Shown: piece after piece, positions 43,221-53,200 of the stretch
How the letters are laid out: each line of letters begins with the position of its first letter
How positions within the stretch are numbered: position 1 is the first letter of the stretch
Translations under genes and position numbers: made by a program
Assembly (NCBI RefSeq): GCF_000179555.1
Contig: NZ_AECZ01000008.1
Span: 1-64,000 of the forward strand
Direction of reading: 5' to 3'
Source: Solidesulfovibrio fructosivorans JJ]
GTDB lineage: Bacteria; Desulfobacterota; Desulfovibrionia; Desulfovibrionales; Desulfovibrionaceae
DNA: 64,000 nt
Notes under the pieces: model-generated
Told to the model about the DNA's origin: nothing
Seen by the model: the letters and a program-made list of their open reading frames with translations, nothing else
The model's database searches: none

Positions 43221-46166
43221 ATGCCGCTCCCTGACGCCAATACCCCCTTCCCCGACGCGCCCGAGCCCCGGCTCGACGCCGCCGGCGACGTCGCCGCCTA
43301 CGTGGCCGCCCTGCTCGCGTCCAAGCGCCTGGGCAACCAGGTCGTGTGCCACCGCGTCTTTCCGGCGGCCCAGGCCGCCTACGCCGACCCGGTGCGCCCC
43401 TTTTCCCGGCCCGTGGCCGCCATGCTGGCCGGGCGCGGCATCTCCCGCCTCTACACCCACCAGGCCGCCGCCGTGGACCTGGCCCGGGCCGGACGCCATG
43501 TGGCCGTGGCCACACCCACCGCAAGCGGCAAGACCATGACCTACCTGCTGCCGGTCCTGGAGGAGATCGCCCAAAACCCCGATTCCCGGGCCATCTTCCT
43601 CTATCCCCTGAAAGCCCTGGCCCAGGACCAGCTCAAGGCCATAAACGAATTGACAGCGGCCCTGCCGGCCTCGAGCCGCCCCACCGCCGCCATCTTCGAC
43701 GGCGACACCACGCCCCATTTCCGGCGCAAGATACGCGACAATCCGCCCCAGATCCTCATCACCAACCCCGAGATGCTCCACCTGTCGCTGCTCCCCGGCC
43801 ACGAGGCCTGGAGCACCGTCTTCGCCGGGCTCACCCACGTGGTGGTCGACGAGATGCACACCTACCGGGGGGTGATGGGCTCGCACATGGCCCACGTGTT
43901 CCGGCGGCTCCTGCGCGTATGCGCCCGGTTCGGGGCGCGGCCGGCCTTTGTTTTCTCCTCGGCCACCATCGGCAACCCCGGCGAGCTGGCGGCCAGCCTC
44001 ACCGGACTGCCGGTGGAGACGGTCACCGCCTCGGGCGCGCCCACAGGCTCGCGCCATTTCCTTTTCATCAACCCCGAGCAGTCGCCGTCCACCACGGCGG
44101 TCATGCTGCTGGCCGCGGCGCTGAAACGGGGCCTGCGCACCATCGTCTACACCCAGTCGCGCCGCATGACCGAGCTCATCAGCCTGTGGATCTCCGAACG
44201 GGCCGGCCCATACGCTTCGCGGGTCTCGGCCTACCGCTCGGGATTTCTGCCCGAGGAGCGCCGGGCCATCGAGGCGTCCATGGCCTCGGGCGAGCTTCTG
44301 GGCGTCGTTTCCACCTCGGCCCTGGAACTCGGCATCGACATCGGCGGCCTCGATCTGTGCGTGCTGTGCGGCTACCCCGGCTCGGTCATGTCCGCCTGGC
44401 AGCGCGGCGGCCGGGTCGGCCGGGCGCTTCGGGAATCGGCCGTGGCGCTCATTGCCGGCGAGGACGCCCTGGACCAGTACTTCATGCGCCACCCGGCGGA
44501 TTTCTTCGAGCGCCCGCCGGAATCGGCCGTCATCAACCCCGACAACCCGGTCATCGCGGCCAAGCACCTGGAATGCGCCGCCGCCGAGCTGCCGCTCACC
44601 GTGGGCGAACCGCTCATCACCCCGCCGGCCATGGCCAGGGAAGTCGCCCGGCTGGAGGGGAAGGGGCTGCTTTTGCGCGACCGCGAAGGTACGCGCGTCT
44701 TCGCCGCCAGAAAACGCCCCCACCGCGACGTCAACCTGCGCGGCTCGGGCGGCCAGTTCACCATCGAAACCACGAGCGGCGCGGTCATCGGCCAGATCGA
44801 CGAGCAGCGCGCCTACCGCGAGACCCATCCCGGCGCCGTCTACATCCACCGGGGCGTCTCCTACATGGTGGAATCCCTGGATATCGCCGAGCGCCGGGTA
44901 AGAGTCGCCCCGGGCAAGGTCGACTACCACACCCGGGCCCGGGGCCAGAAGATGACGGAAATCCTGGAAGTCTCCGGCGAAAAGACGGTCCACGGCGTGC
45001 CGGTGTTCCTCGGCCGGCTCAAGGTCACGGAAACCGTCACCGGCTACGAGCGCCGGGCCAATCGCGGCGGCCAGCTCCTGTCCATCGTGCCGCTGGACCT
45101 GCCGCCCATGGTCTTCGAAACCGAAGGCCTGTGGTGGGTCATCCCCAAGGACGTGCAGGACGAGCTCGACCGGCGGCTCTTTCACTTCATGGGCGCCATC
45201 CACGCCATGGAACACGCCATGATCGGCATCCTGCCGCTCTTGGTCTTAACCGACCGCAACGACCTCGGCGGCATCTCCATTCCCCTGCATCCGCAAGTCG
45301 GCCGCGCCTGCGTGTTCATCTACGACGGCGCGCCCGGCGGCGTGGGCCTTAGCCGCATGGCCTTCGCCAAGGCCGAGGAAGCCCTTTCCCGCACGCTGGC
45401 CACGGTGGCAGGCTGCCCCTGCGAGACCGGCTGCCCCTCCTGCGTGCATTCCCCCAAATGCGGTTCCGGCAACCGGCCCATCGACAAGGTTGCCTGCCGC
45501 TTTCTCCTGGAGCTGCTCGTGTCAGGAAAAATGCCCGAGAAAGGCGATTGCCGTCCCGAGTGCAACGAACAACAACACACCAACAACCAGAAGCCCGGCT
45601 CCGGCCCCGCCCTGATCAAACAGGCCCCGCCCGAGCGCTACGGCGTCCTCGACGTGGAGACGCGCCGCTCCGCCGCCGAGGTCGGCGGCTGGGGCAACGC
45701 CTACAAGATGGGCATCTCCGTGGCCGTGCTCTACGACTCGTCCCTGGACGACTTCCTGGTCTACCGCCAGGAGGAACTCCCCGCCCTCTACGAAGCCCTG
45801 GCCCAGTGCAACCTTGTGGTCGGCTTCAACATCAACCGCTTCGACTACAAGGTCCTCGCCGGCGCGTCGCCCTTCGACCACCACACCCTGCCGACCCTGG
45901 ATATCCTGGAAAAAGTCCACGCCCGCCTGGGCTACCGCCTGTCCCTGGACGGACTGGCCAAGGCCACCCTCGGCGCCCGGAAATCCGCCTCGGGCCTGGA
46001 AGCCCTGGCCTGGTGGAAGGAAGGCCGCATGGACGAGATCATCACCTACTGCAAACAAGACGTGGCCGTGACCCGCGATCTCTATATCTTCGGCCGTGAC
46101 AACGGGTACCTGCTCTTCTCCAACAAAGCCGGCAAAACCGTCCGCCTGCCCGTTGAATGGGCATGA
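43221..46166 (+). CDS. MrfA-like helicase fused to MrfB-like exonuclease
   Basis: The 981 residues begin with a superfamily 2 helicase: Walker A TPTASGKTMTY near 98, DEMH near 209, SATIGNP, and VSTSALELGIDIG and QRGGRVGRA motifs. A MrfA/YprA-type C-terminal domain with the zinc cysteines CPCETGCPSCVHSPKCG (about 732-749) follows, then a DEDD-type exonuclease like MrfB/YprB: DVET near 811-814, FNINRFDYK near 870, and YCKQDVAVTRDLY near 942. In Bacillus MrfA and MrfB are separate proteins that repair mitomycin C damage together. A start at 43083 would add 46 residues; ATG 43221 has only a weak ribosome site. Confidence 0.85.
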   Translation: MPLPDANTPFPDAPEPRLDAAGDVAAYVAALLASKRLGNQVVCHRVFPAAQAAYADPVRPFSRPVAAMLAGRGISRLYTHQAAAVDLARAGRHVAVATPTASGKTMTYLLPVLEEIAQNPDSRAIFLYPLKALAQDQLKAINELTAALPASSRPTAAIFDGDTTPHFRRKIRDNPPQILITNPEMLHLSLLPGHEAWSTVFAGLTHVVVDEMHTYRGVMGSHMAHVFRRLLRVCARFGARPAFVFSSATIGNPGELAASLTGLPVETVTASGAPTGSRHFLFINPEQSPSTTAVMLLAAALKRGLRTIVYTQSRRMTELISLWISERAGPYASRVSAYRSGFLPEERRAIEASMASGELLGVVSTSALELGIDIGGLDLCVLCGYPGSVMSAWQRGGRVGRALRESAVALIAGEDALDQYFMRHPADFFERPPESAVINPDNPVIAAKHLECAAAELPLTVGEPLITPPAMAREVARLEGKGLLLRDREGTRVFAARKRPHRDVNLRGSGGQFTIETTSGAVIGQIDEQRAYRETHPGAVYIHRGVSYMVESLDIAERRVRVAPGKVDYHTRARGQKMTEILEVSGEKTVHGVPVFLGRLKVTETVTGYERRANRGGQLLSIVPLDLPPMVFETEGLWWVIPKDVQDELDRRLFHFMGAIHAMEHAMIGILPLLVLTDRNDLGGISIPLHPQVGRACVFIYDGAPGGVGLSRMAFAKAEEALSRTLATVAGCPCETGCPSCVHSPKCGSGNRPIDKVACRFLLELLVSGKMPEKGDCRPECNEQQHTNNQKPGSGPALIKQAPPERYGVLDVETRRSAAEVGGWGNAYKMGISVAVLYDSSLDDFLVYRQEELPALYEALAQCNLVVGFNINRFDYKVLAGASPFDHHTLPTLDILEKVHARLGYRLSLDGLAKATLGARKSASGLEALAWWKEGRMDEIITYCKQDVAVTRDLYIFGRDNGYLLFSNKAGKTVRLPVEWA

Positions 46167-46179
46167 CGCAGGAGGGGGA

Positions 46180-46218
46180 GCCTCCGGCGGCCAGGAGGGG
46201 CGCCGCCCCTCCTGGACC
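46180..46218 (-). repeat. 39-bp repeat, inverted partner of 47609-47647
   Basis: Read on the minus strand this 39-bp stretch matches 47609-47647 with one difference. It contains a hairpin CCAGGAGGGGCG/CGCCCCTCCTGG and then GCCGCCGGAGGC. The two copies point toward each other's outside and flank the ABC ATPase gene. Confidence 0.85.
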
Positions 46219-46224
46219 ACCCCG

Positions 46225-46287
46225 CTGGGGGAAACCTTTCTGGAGAAAGGTTTCCCCCAGGCCCCCTTCCCAAGACTTTTCATGGGG
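46225..46287. repeat. Half copy of the composite repeat (hairpin B and tail), copy e
   Basis: CTGGGGGAAACCTTTCT and its complement (46225-46260), followed by GCCCCCTTCCCAAGACTTTT, match hairpin B and its flank in the composite copies. It lies after the helicase-exonuclease gene. Confidence 0.85.
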
Positions 46288-46673
46288 TGAGATATTGGAT
46301 CATGTGAAACGGATTTTGGAAGGGAGCCTGTAGCGGCCAGAAAATCGTTCCCCAATATAGCCGCCGACGATGTTTTTCTTCTTCCCGACTGGGAGAATTG
46401 TTCCCAGATATGGCGCGGAGGCCCAGGGCCGGCGGGGCATGTGGGGACGCGAAGGCGTATTCTTCAAATATGCGCCGCGCGCGGCCGCCACATGCCGCCG
46501 CCGGCCTACCAACCCTAAACTTCGCGCAACCGCGATGGGCATCATGCATCCCTTCTGAAAAACAGGATATTTGAAATGAAAAGGCCGCGAGGGAGCCTCC
46601 CCCTTTCGGAAGCTTTCCCCTCCCGCACTTTCTCCTTTTCTTCCCCAAGCGAATTGCATTACGAATACCCCTT
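46288..46673 (+). promoter_or_regulatory. Upstream region of the ABC operon with a direct repeat
   Basis: No gene lies here. Two similar 20-base boxes start at 46343 (AATCGTTCCCCAATATAGCC) and 46396 (AATTGTTCCCAGATATGGCG). They are 53 bases, about five helical turns, apart and agree at about 16 of 20 positions. They could be operators for the ABC operon. I do not see a TPP or other known riboswitch. Confidence 0.4.
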
Positions 46674-47486
46674 GTGCTGACTATTGAAGAATTGTCCAAA
46701 ACTTACGCCCAAAACGGTTCGCCGCCGGCCTGCGCCCTGGCCGGGGTGAGCTTTGCCGTGCCGCGCGGGGCGTTCGTCTCGCTTCTGGGGCCGTCAGGCT
46801 GTGGTAAATCCACCATCCTCCAATGCGTGTGCGGGCTTATGCGCCCCACTTCCGGCCACGTGCGCCTCGACGGCCGCGACGTCACCAGCCCGCCCCCGGA
46901 AATGGCCCTCATCTTCCAAAACGCCGCCGCCTCGCTCTTCCCCTGGCAAACCGTGGCCGAAAACATCCGCTTCGTGCTGCGCCGCAAACCCGGCTCCAAA
47001 AAAGACAAGGAACAGGCTGCAAGACAGGCCCTGGCCTCGGTCGGACTGGCCGCATTCGCCGACCGCTACCCCTGGCAGCTCTCCGGCGGCATGCAGCAGC
47101 GCGCCGCCCTGGCCCGGGGACTGGCCTACGGCGCGGATATCCTGCTCCTCGACGAACCCTTCGCCTCCGTCGACGCCCAGACCCGCGAGGAACTCGAAGA
47201 CCTGCTCGCCGCCGTCGCCCGCAACCAGGCCAAAACCGTGCTCTTCGTCACCCACGACATCGACGAGGCCGTGTACCTGTCCGATACCGTCATCGTGCTC
47301 ACACCGCCGCCGGCCAAAGTCGCCGCCACCATCACCGTCGAACTGCCCACACCCCGCGACCAGATCAGCACCCGCGAGGATCGCCGCTTCCTCGACGCCC
47401 GTAGGGCGATTCACGCCCTGTTGCGGCGAGAGGAAGAGGGTGGGAGGGGCGTTGCCCCTCCCACACCCACCCCACCAGGGGAATAA
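46674..47486 (+). CDS. ABC transporter ATPase, nitrate/sulfonate/taurine type
   Basis: Starting at GTG, the 270 residues carry Walker A GPSGCGKST, the family Q-loop (MALIFQNAAASLFPWQTV), signature LSGGMQQRAALARGL, Walker B ILLLDEPFASVD and the switch His (VTHDIDEAVYLSD). The end of the protein (GGRGVAPPTPTPPGE) is encoded by hairpin repeats at 47440-47464 and 47475-47495, and its TAA lies inside the second one. The natural C-terminus was probably at about Leu-Leu-Arg-Arg before them. The GTG has no visible ribosome site. Confidence 0.88.
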   Translation: MLTIEELSKTYAQNGSPPACALAGVSFAVPRGAFVSLLGPSGCGKSTILQCVCGLMRPTSGHVRLDGRDVTSPPPEMALIFQNAAASLFPWQTVAENIRFVLRRKPGSKKDKEQAARQALASVGLAAFADRYPWQLSGGMQQRAALARGLAYGADILLLDEPFASVDAQTREELEDLLAAVARNQAKTVLFVTHDIDEAVYLSDTVIVLTPPPAKVAATITVELPTPRDQISTREDRRFLDARRAIHALLRREEEGGRGVAPPTPTPPGE

Positions 47487-47647
47487 TTCCCCTGGACCCT
47501 TTAATAGCGGACAATTTCAACCATCACCGACATGCCGCATCCATCCGACATATCCAACCCATGCCCCATCAAAGGGGGCCCGGGGGGAATTATTCCCCCC
47601 GGTAGGGTGGTCCAGGAGGGGCGACGCCCCTCCTGGCCGCCGGAGGC
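47440..47647 (+). repeat. Cluster of four hairpins between ATPase and permease genes
   Basis: 47440-47464 (GTGGGAGGGGC/GCCCCTCCCAC), 47475-47495 (CCAGGGGAAT-A-ATTCCCCTGG), 47580-47602 (CCGGGGGGAAT-T-ATTCCCCCCGG), and 47609-47647, which holds CCAGGAGGGGCG/CGCCCCTCCTGG and the flank GCCGCCGGAGGC. The last repeats 46180-46218 in opposite direction, and its GGAGG serves as ribosome site of the permease at 47655. Confidence 0.85.
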
Positions 47648-47654
47648 ATCATCC

Positions 47655-48395
47655 ATGGGCTACTTGCTCCTCCTCGCTCTGCTCCTCCTCTGGGAGGCGA
47701 CGGCGCGGGGGGGCGTGGTGCGGCCGGATTTGTTGCCGCCGGTTTCGGGGGTTGTTGCGGAGTTATGGCGGTTGACGGTTTCCGGCGAATTGTGGCGACA
47801 GGGCGGCGCGACGCTGTGGCGCACCCTGGCCGGGTTTGCCTTTGGCGGCGGAGTCGGCGTGTTGTTGGGGTTTTGTTGTGGTGTGTTTCCGGAATTCGGC
47901 CGGGCGAGCCGGACCACGGTGGAATTCCTGCGGCCCATGCCGTCGGTGGCGCTGATTCCGATCGGAATTTTGTTCCTGGGGCTGGGATTCGGGCTGTGCG
48001 TGGGCATCGCCGGGTTCGCCTGTTGCTGGCCGGCCTATGTGGCCGCGTTGGCCGGGGCCTCGGCCGCCGGTCCGGAGCTTTTGGCCACGGCCAGGGTGTA
48101 CGGGTTGTCGCGACGCGAGACGATTTTGCTGGTGCGCGCCCCGGCCGCCCTGCCCCAGGTGATGGCCGGGCTGCGGGTGGCTTTGGCCGTGGCCGTGGCC
48201 GTCACCGTGACCACGGAGATGGCGGCGGCGGGAAGCGGCCTGGGTTCGTTCATCCTGGAGTCGTCCCTGGCCCGGCGTCCCGATGCCATGTACGCCGGCA
48301 TCGTGGCCGTGGGGTTGCTCGGCTTCGGGCTCAACGCCGCCTTCGTGGGCGTGCGCGGCCGCGTTTTGCGCTGGATGCCGCGCAGGGGGCGTTAG
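47655..48395 (+). CDS. ABC transporter permease 1 (SsuC/NrtB-like)
   Basis: I start at ATG 47655 (MGYLLLLALLLLWE) after GGAGG from the hairpin repeat. The 246 residues have about six transmembrane helices and the binding-protein-dependent loop (EAA loop: ATARVYGLSRRETILLVRAPAALP). The family usually works as a homodimer; here a second, different permease follows three bases later. The open frame upstream is made of repeat sequence. Confidence 0.88.
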   Translation: MGYLLLLALLLLWEATARGGVVRPDLLPPVSGVVAELWRLTVSGELWRQGGATLWRTLAGFAFGGGVGVLLGFCCGVFPEFGRASRTTVEFLRPMPSVALIPIGILFLGLGFGLCVGIAGFACCWPAYVAALAGASAAGPELLATARVYGLSRRETILLVRAPAALPQVMAGLRVALAVAVAVTVTTEMAAAGSGLGSFILESSLARRPDAMYAGIVAVGLLGFGLNAAFVGVRGRVLRWMPRRGR

Positions 48396-48398
48396 GCG

Positions 48399-49163
48399 AT
48401 GCGACGCGTCTCGGGACTGATCGTTTTCGTGGCCCTGGCCTGCCTGTGGGAAGCGGTTTCCAGGCTTGGCATCGTGTCACACCTCTACTTTCCGCCGGTT
48501 TCGATCATTGCCGTCACCTTCTGGAAGCTGACCGTCTCGGGGCTGTTGCCGCTCCAGGCCGGGCAGACGCTTACGCGCGCCCTGGCCGGACTGGGGATCG
48601 CCGCCGCGGTCGCCGTGCCGCTCGGGCTCGGCATGGGCGTTTCGCGCCGGCTGGCCCGGCTGCTCTCGCCCACGGTGGAGCTTTTGCGCCCGGTGCCGCC
48701 GCCGGCCATCATTCCGGCGGCCATGCTCCTTTTCGGCATCGGCTCGGGCATGAAGGTGTTCGTGGTCTTTTTCGCCTGCTTCTTTCCCATCCTGGTCGGG
48801 GCCATGGACGGGGCCAGGGCGGTGCCGCCGCAGTTTCGCCTGACGGCCGCCGCCTACGGCCTGTCGCGCTTCGACACCCTGGCCCGGGTCATGTTGCCGG
48901 CGGCCGGGCCGAGCGTCGCGGCCGGATTTCGCACGGCCGTGCCCATGGCGCTGATCGTGGCCGTGCTCTCGGAGATGATCGGGGCCACCAGCGGCATCGG
49001 ACATTATATCCTGCGCATGCAGCGCACCTTCGCCATTCCGGAGATGTATGCCGGGGTCGCCATGCTCGGGATTCTCGGACTCGGGCTCAACGCGGCCGTG
49101 GAACGCGTCACTGCGCGGCTTTTACGCTGGCATGACGGACGCGGGGACGCTATGGAAGGCTGA
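48399..49163 (+). CDS. ABC transporter permease 2 (SsuC/NrtB-like)
   Basis: The 254 residues have six or so transmembrane helices and an EAA-like loop (TAAAYGLSRFDTLARVMLPAAGPS). It is a distant paralogue of permease 1, suggesting a heterodimeric channel. It begins three bases after permease 1 and lies 43 bases before the binding protein gene. Confidence 0.88.
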   Translation: MRRVSGLIVFVALACLWEAVSRLGIVSHLYFPPVSIIAVTFWKLTVSGLLPLQAGQTLTRALAGLGIAAAVAVPLGLGMGVSRRLARLLSPTVELLRPVPPPAIIPAAMLLFGIGSGMKVFVVFFACFFPILVGAMDGARAVPPQFRLTAAAYGLSRFDTLARVMLPAAGPSVAAGFRTAVPMALIVAVLSEMIGATSGIGHYILRMQRTFAIPEMYAGVAMLGILGLGLNAAVERVTARLLRWHDGRGDAMEG

Positions 49164-49206
49164 TCGCGTTTTCGGCCGCAGCCACGACAACCCACAGGAG
49201 GCCCGT

Positions 49207-50139
49207 ATGCCGCGCCCGCTGCTTTTCGCCCTGCTCTCGATTTTCCTCGCTCTGCCCGTCCACGCCGCCGAACCCGCGCCGCTTAGGGTCGGCTACATGC
49301 CGGTCGGCGACTGCCTGCAATTCTTCGTGGCCGAGGCCGAAGGGTATTTCAAGGCCGAAGGCCTGGCCGTCACGGGCGCGTCCATGAAGGGCGGCGCGGT
49401 CATCGCCCCGGCCGTGGAAGGCGGCGAGCTGGCCGTCGGCTGGTCCAACACCGTGTCCATCATCCTGGCCCACGCAAAGGGTTTCGACTTCACCTTCCTG
49501 GCCCCCGGGGCCGAAGGCGTGGCCGGCACCAACGACGTCCATGCGCTGCTCGTGCCGGCGGATTCCAAGATCACCTCGGTCAAGGAGCTGGCCGGCAAGA
49601 CCGTGGCCATCAACACCCTCGGCAACATCAACGAGGCGGCCATGCGCGCCCTGGCCGAAAAAGCCGGGATCGCTCCCGATTCCATCCGCCTCGTGGAAGT
49701 GCCCTTCCCGGACATGGCCACCGCCCTGGCCAAGGGATCGGCCGACGCGGCGCTCACCCTCGAACCCTTCGTCACCGACGCCGTGTCGCGCGGCGTGGCC
49801 AAGGTGCTTGATCCCTCACCCCATGCCGCCTTCGGCAACCCCTATCTGATCGGAGCCTGGTTCGCCAAAAAGTCCTGGATCAAGGCCCACCCCGAGGAAG
49901 CGGCAGCGTTCGTCCGGGCGGTGACCAAGGCCTCGGCTTTCATCACCGCCCACCCCGACAAGGCCCGTGAAATCCTGCGCGGCCGCACCAAACTCTCGCC
50001 CGAACTGGCCGCCAAAATCACCCTGCCGCGCTTCCCCGAAAAGCTCGAACCGGCCGCCCTGCAAGGCGTCATCGACGTCTGCGCCCGCTTCGGCCTCATC
50101 CCCAAGCCCTTCGCCGCAGGCGACGTGTTGGGGAGGTGA
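49207..50139 (+). CDS. ABC transporter substrate-binding protein, NMT1/SsuA type
   Basis: The start is ATG after CAGGAGGCCCGT. A signal peptide (MPRPLLFALLSIFLALPVHA) is followed by a periplasmic fold (LRVGYMPVGDCLQFFVAEAEGYF, GGAVIAPAVEGGELAVGWSN, NTLGNINEAAMRALAEKAG, ALTLEPFVTDAV). The family includes receptors for nitrate, taurine, sulfonates and pyrimidine/thiamine precursors. The ligand cannot be told. It is last in the operon; the low-GC helicase begins 86 bases later. Confidence 0.9.
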   Translation: MPRPLLFALLSIFLALPVHAAEPAPLRVGYMPVGDCLQFFVAEAEGYFKAEGLAVTGASMKGGAVIAPAVEGGELAVGWSNTVSIILAHAKGFDFTFLAPGAEGVAGTNDVHALLVPADSKITSVKELAGKTVAINTLGNINEAAMRALAEKAGIAPDSIRLVEVPFPDMATALAKGSADAALTLEPFVTDAVSRGVAKVLDPSPHAAFGNPYLIGAWFAKKSWIKAHPEEAAAFVRAVTKASAFITAHPDKAREILRGRTKLSPELAAKITLPRFPEKLEPAALQGVIDVCARFGLIPKPFAAGDVLGR

Positions 50140-50225
50140 ACGGGAAATGCGAAGGAGCAACCCCAACATGCGCGCAACAGGTTCACCCGCAACAACTGCG
50201 GAAGGCTCCCCACTTTAAGGTAAAA

Positions 50226-53200
50226 ATGAATAAAAGCAGTATGATATCACTCGTCGAGTCTGACAAGGAGCGCCTCCTCGCCATTCTCAATTCGTGGCAC
50301 AAGATTGAATTCTTCATACCATTCGATCTTGATGGCAGCGTTGTCCAAGATACCAACCAACGTAAAAAGATAAACTGGTTGCATAAGGACTCACTCCAAC
50401 AGGGAATGGAGATATTCAACTTCCCGGCGTGTTCCGACGACAAAATCCCCAACTACTCCTTGTTTCTTGGCGTATTCGACAAAAATGAGATTGCGCCTAT
50501 TTGCCAACGCATGCTTCAACTGGGTCCCGATGACAATGATACATTTGAAAATCAGGAAAGAGGAGACTTGGAAGGGGCCACCTGCTTCGCCAAAATCAAG
50601 CTCAACGAACATGGAGAACCGCTGTTTGATGCAATCTCAATCTCAACGTTGCCCTGGGCGTTGGGGATGGTTCAAACCCTCGGACTTGACGGGTTGAGCG
50701 CCAGCAGTTTCGCTTTGGCCCAGGCGCGGTTAGTCGAGAGGCTTCAAAACTTCGCCAATCAACGCGAAACCGCAGGGGCTCCGCAGCCATTGACCGCCGA
50801 AGACATTTTCGCCCTGCGCGACCTGCTCTACGATTGGGCTAAATTCACGCCTAAAGACGAAACGGCCCCTGCAATCCTTCAGTGGCAAGAGTCACACGCC
50901 AAATCCGGTAATGCCGATAAAGACAACACCCCTGAAGATGACGCCCTCCAGGAGCCGGAGGTGGATATCCTCAACAGTTTTTTCATCAAGGATCTTGAAA
51001 GCGCAATGGAGGATGCGGAAGCGGGCAAGATGTCGCGCTCATTGCGCGAATACCTGACGCCACGCAACCCGGCGGAGAGAATCGACATTTACTCGAAAGA
51101 AGGCAGGAGGACGCTGCAAGAAAAGCTGCGCCCGAACATGTTCAACCGTGGACATTGGTTCGACGCTCCCGACCATCTCATGAGCCTGATGCAGCAGTTC
51201 GCCATCAACATGGCGTTCGAGGTCAATGAACAGCGCGGCATATTTTCGGTAAACGGACCTCCCGGCACCGGCAAAACAACCTTGCTGCGGGATATCATCG
51301 CCGAGAACGTCGTCCGGAGGGCTGGCGTGCTCGCCGCATTTCGAACGGCCGCATGCGCTTTTGACGGGAAAAAACAACTCCCGTTGGGGAATGGGACATT
51401 GGTCTGCACGCTCAAACCGGAACTCGCCGGCTTCGAGATGATTGTCGCCTCATCGAATAACGCGGCGGTTAACAACATATCCAAGGAGCTTCCAAAACAA
51501 GCATCCTTGGGAAAAGTTTGGCGCGACAAGACGTATATCCAGCAAACTGCCCAGAAGATCGCAACCAAGAACAATGGCAACAAATTCACGCCGCTCCCTC
51601 CAGAAAAAACACAATGGGGCCTCATCGCGTGCGCCTTGGGGAACTATGCTAACCGCAAGAAATTCAATGAAGGCTTTTTCTTTTATCCTGACAATCAAAA
51701 TCGCAGTCCGGCACATAAGCTTGGCCTGCTCCATATCTACGACTGGATAGATCAATATAACGGTCCAACGTTTGACGAAGCAAAAACGACATTCCTGTCC
51801 AAACAAACACTTGTTGAAGATGAGCTTACAGATCGCACTTTGTTTGCTTCTTTGGCTGAGGAATTGGCAGGACAAACGGAAGACTCTTACGTTGCCGGAA
51901 ACATAGAAGATCTTGAACATTGTCAACAGGAACTTACCCGCATTAAGCAAGCGCTTGCCCGCGCCACGCAAGAAGCCACCGAAATCCGGCACTCGATTCA
52001 CCAAGCCGAGATGGAATGGCTTACCCTCGAACAACAAAAACCGGGCTGGTTCAGTCGCCTTTTCCGGCTTTCTTCTGACAGAAAATACCGCTTGGCCGCC
52101 CGCGTCCTCACGTCGAAGCGCGAGTGTTTGGAGGCGGACATCGCAGCTGTCGACAGCAGAGTGAACTTGCTGCGGGACCAAGAAATTCAGGCGGACACTT
52201 GCTGCCGGGAAGCTGGCGGGCGATTGGCAAGGCGGCGGCGGGAATGGGAAGTAAAACAGAAAGAATTTGAGGCACTAAAGCAACATTTCAGCAATTTCGA
52301 CATACCTCGAACGCCAGACGAGCTTGAAACCGAGGCATTCCAAATACGCGGCCTCTGGAACGACGAAAGGCTCTCAACGCTTCGGACCGAGCTCTTCAGC
52401 GCGGCGCTGACCCTGCATGAAGCCTGGCTTGCCGACGTCGGCAGGAACAAAGACCGCGGCGGAGCAGGTTTTAGAGGCAACATCATGGCGATCAGCAATT
52501 ACCTCAAGGGACATGCCCGCCTCGACAACCTGGACGCCCTCACAATCTGGCAAAGCCTCTTCATGATCGTGCCTGTTGTTTCAACCACCTTTGCTTCCTT
52601 TGCAACCCAGTTCAAAGACGTCGGTTCCAACATGCTTGGCTGGCTGTTCATTGACGAGGCGGGGCAAGCTGTTCCGCAGGCGGCGGTCGGCGCATTGCGG
52701 CGGACGCAAAACGCCGTCGTCGTCGGCGACCCGCTCCAGATAGAACCGGTCTTCACGGTCCCTGCAAACTTGATCCGCTCCATTTCCGCACTTTCTCCAC
52801 ACACGAAAGAAGGCGACTACGCGCCGGACGTGGTTTCGGCCCAGAGCCTGGCCGATGCCTGCAATACGTACGGCGCGTATACATCGTCCTATTCAAGGGA
52901 AAGCCAGACATGGATCGGCAGCCCACTAAGGGTTCACAGGCGTTGTATCGAACCCATGTTTTCCGTTTCAAACAACATCGCATACGAGGGGAGGATGATT
53001 TTTGGCCTTCCCCACAAATCCGCCCCAAACCAACCGCCCTTGCCTCTTGAAAGCGCGTGGGTGAATATCCTTGGACAAACAACCAACCAACAGATTGTTC
53101 CAAGCCAGATTGAATTCGTTATCCGGCTCATAATAAATACGTTCATGCAGCAGAATGAACTCCCCGCAATTTATGTCATATCCCCGTTCAAGGCCGTGAC

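Noticed and set aside
43152-45215. A 687-codon open frame on the minus strand opposite the helicase-exonuclease
   Set aside because: It is antisense to a protein with clear helicase motifs and shows only compositional bias.
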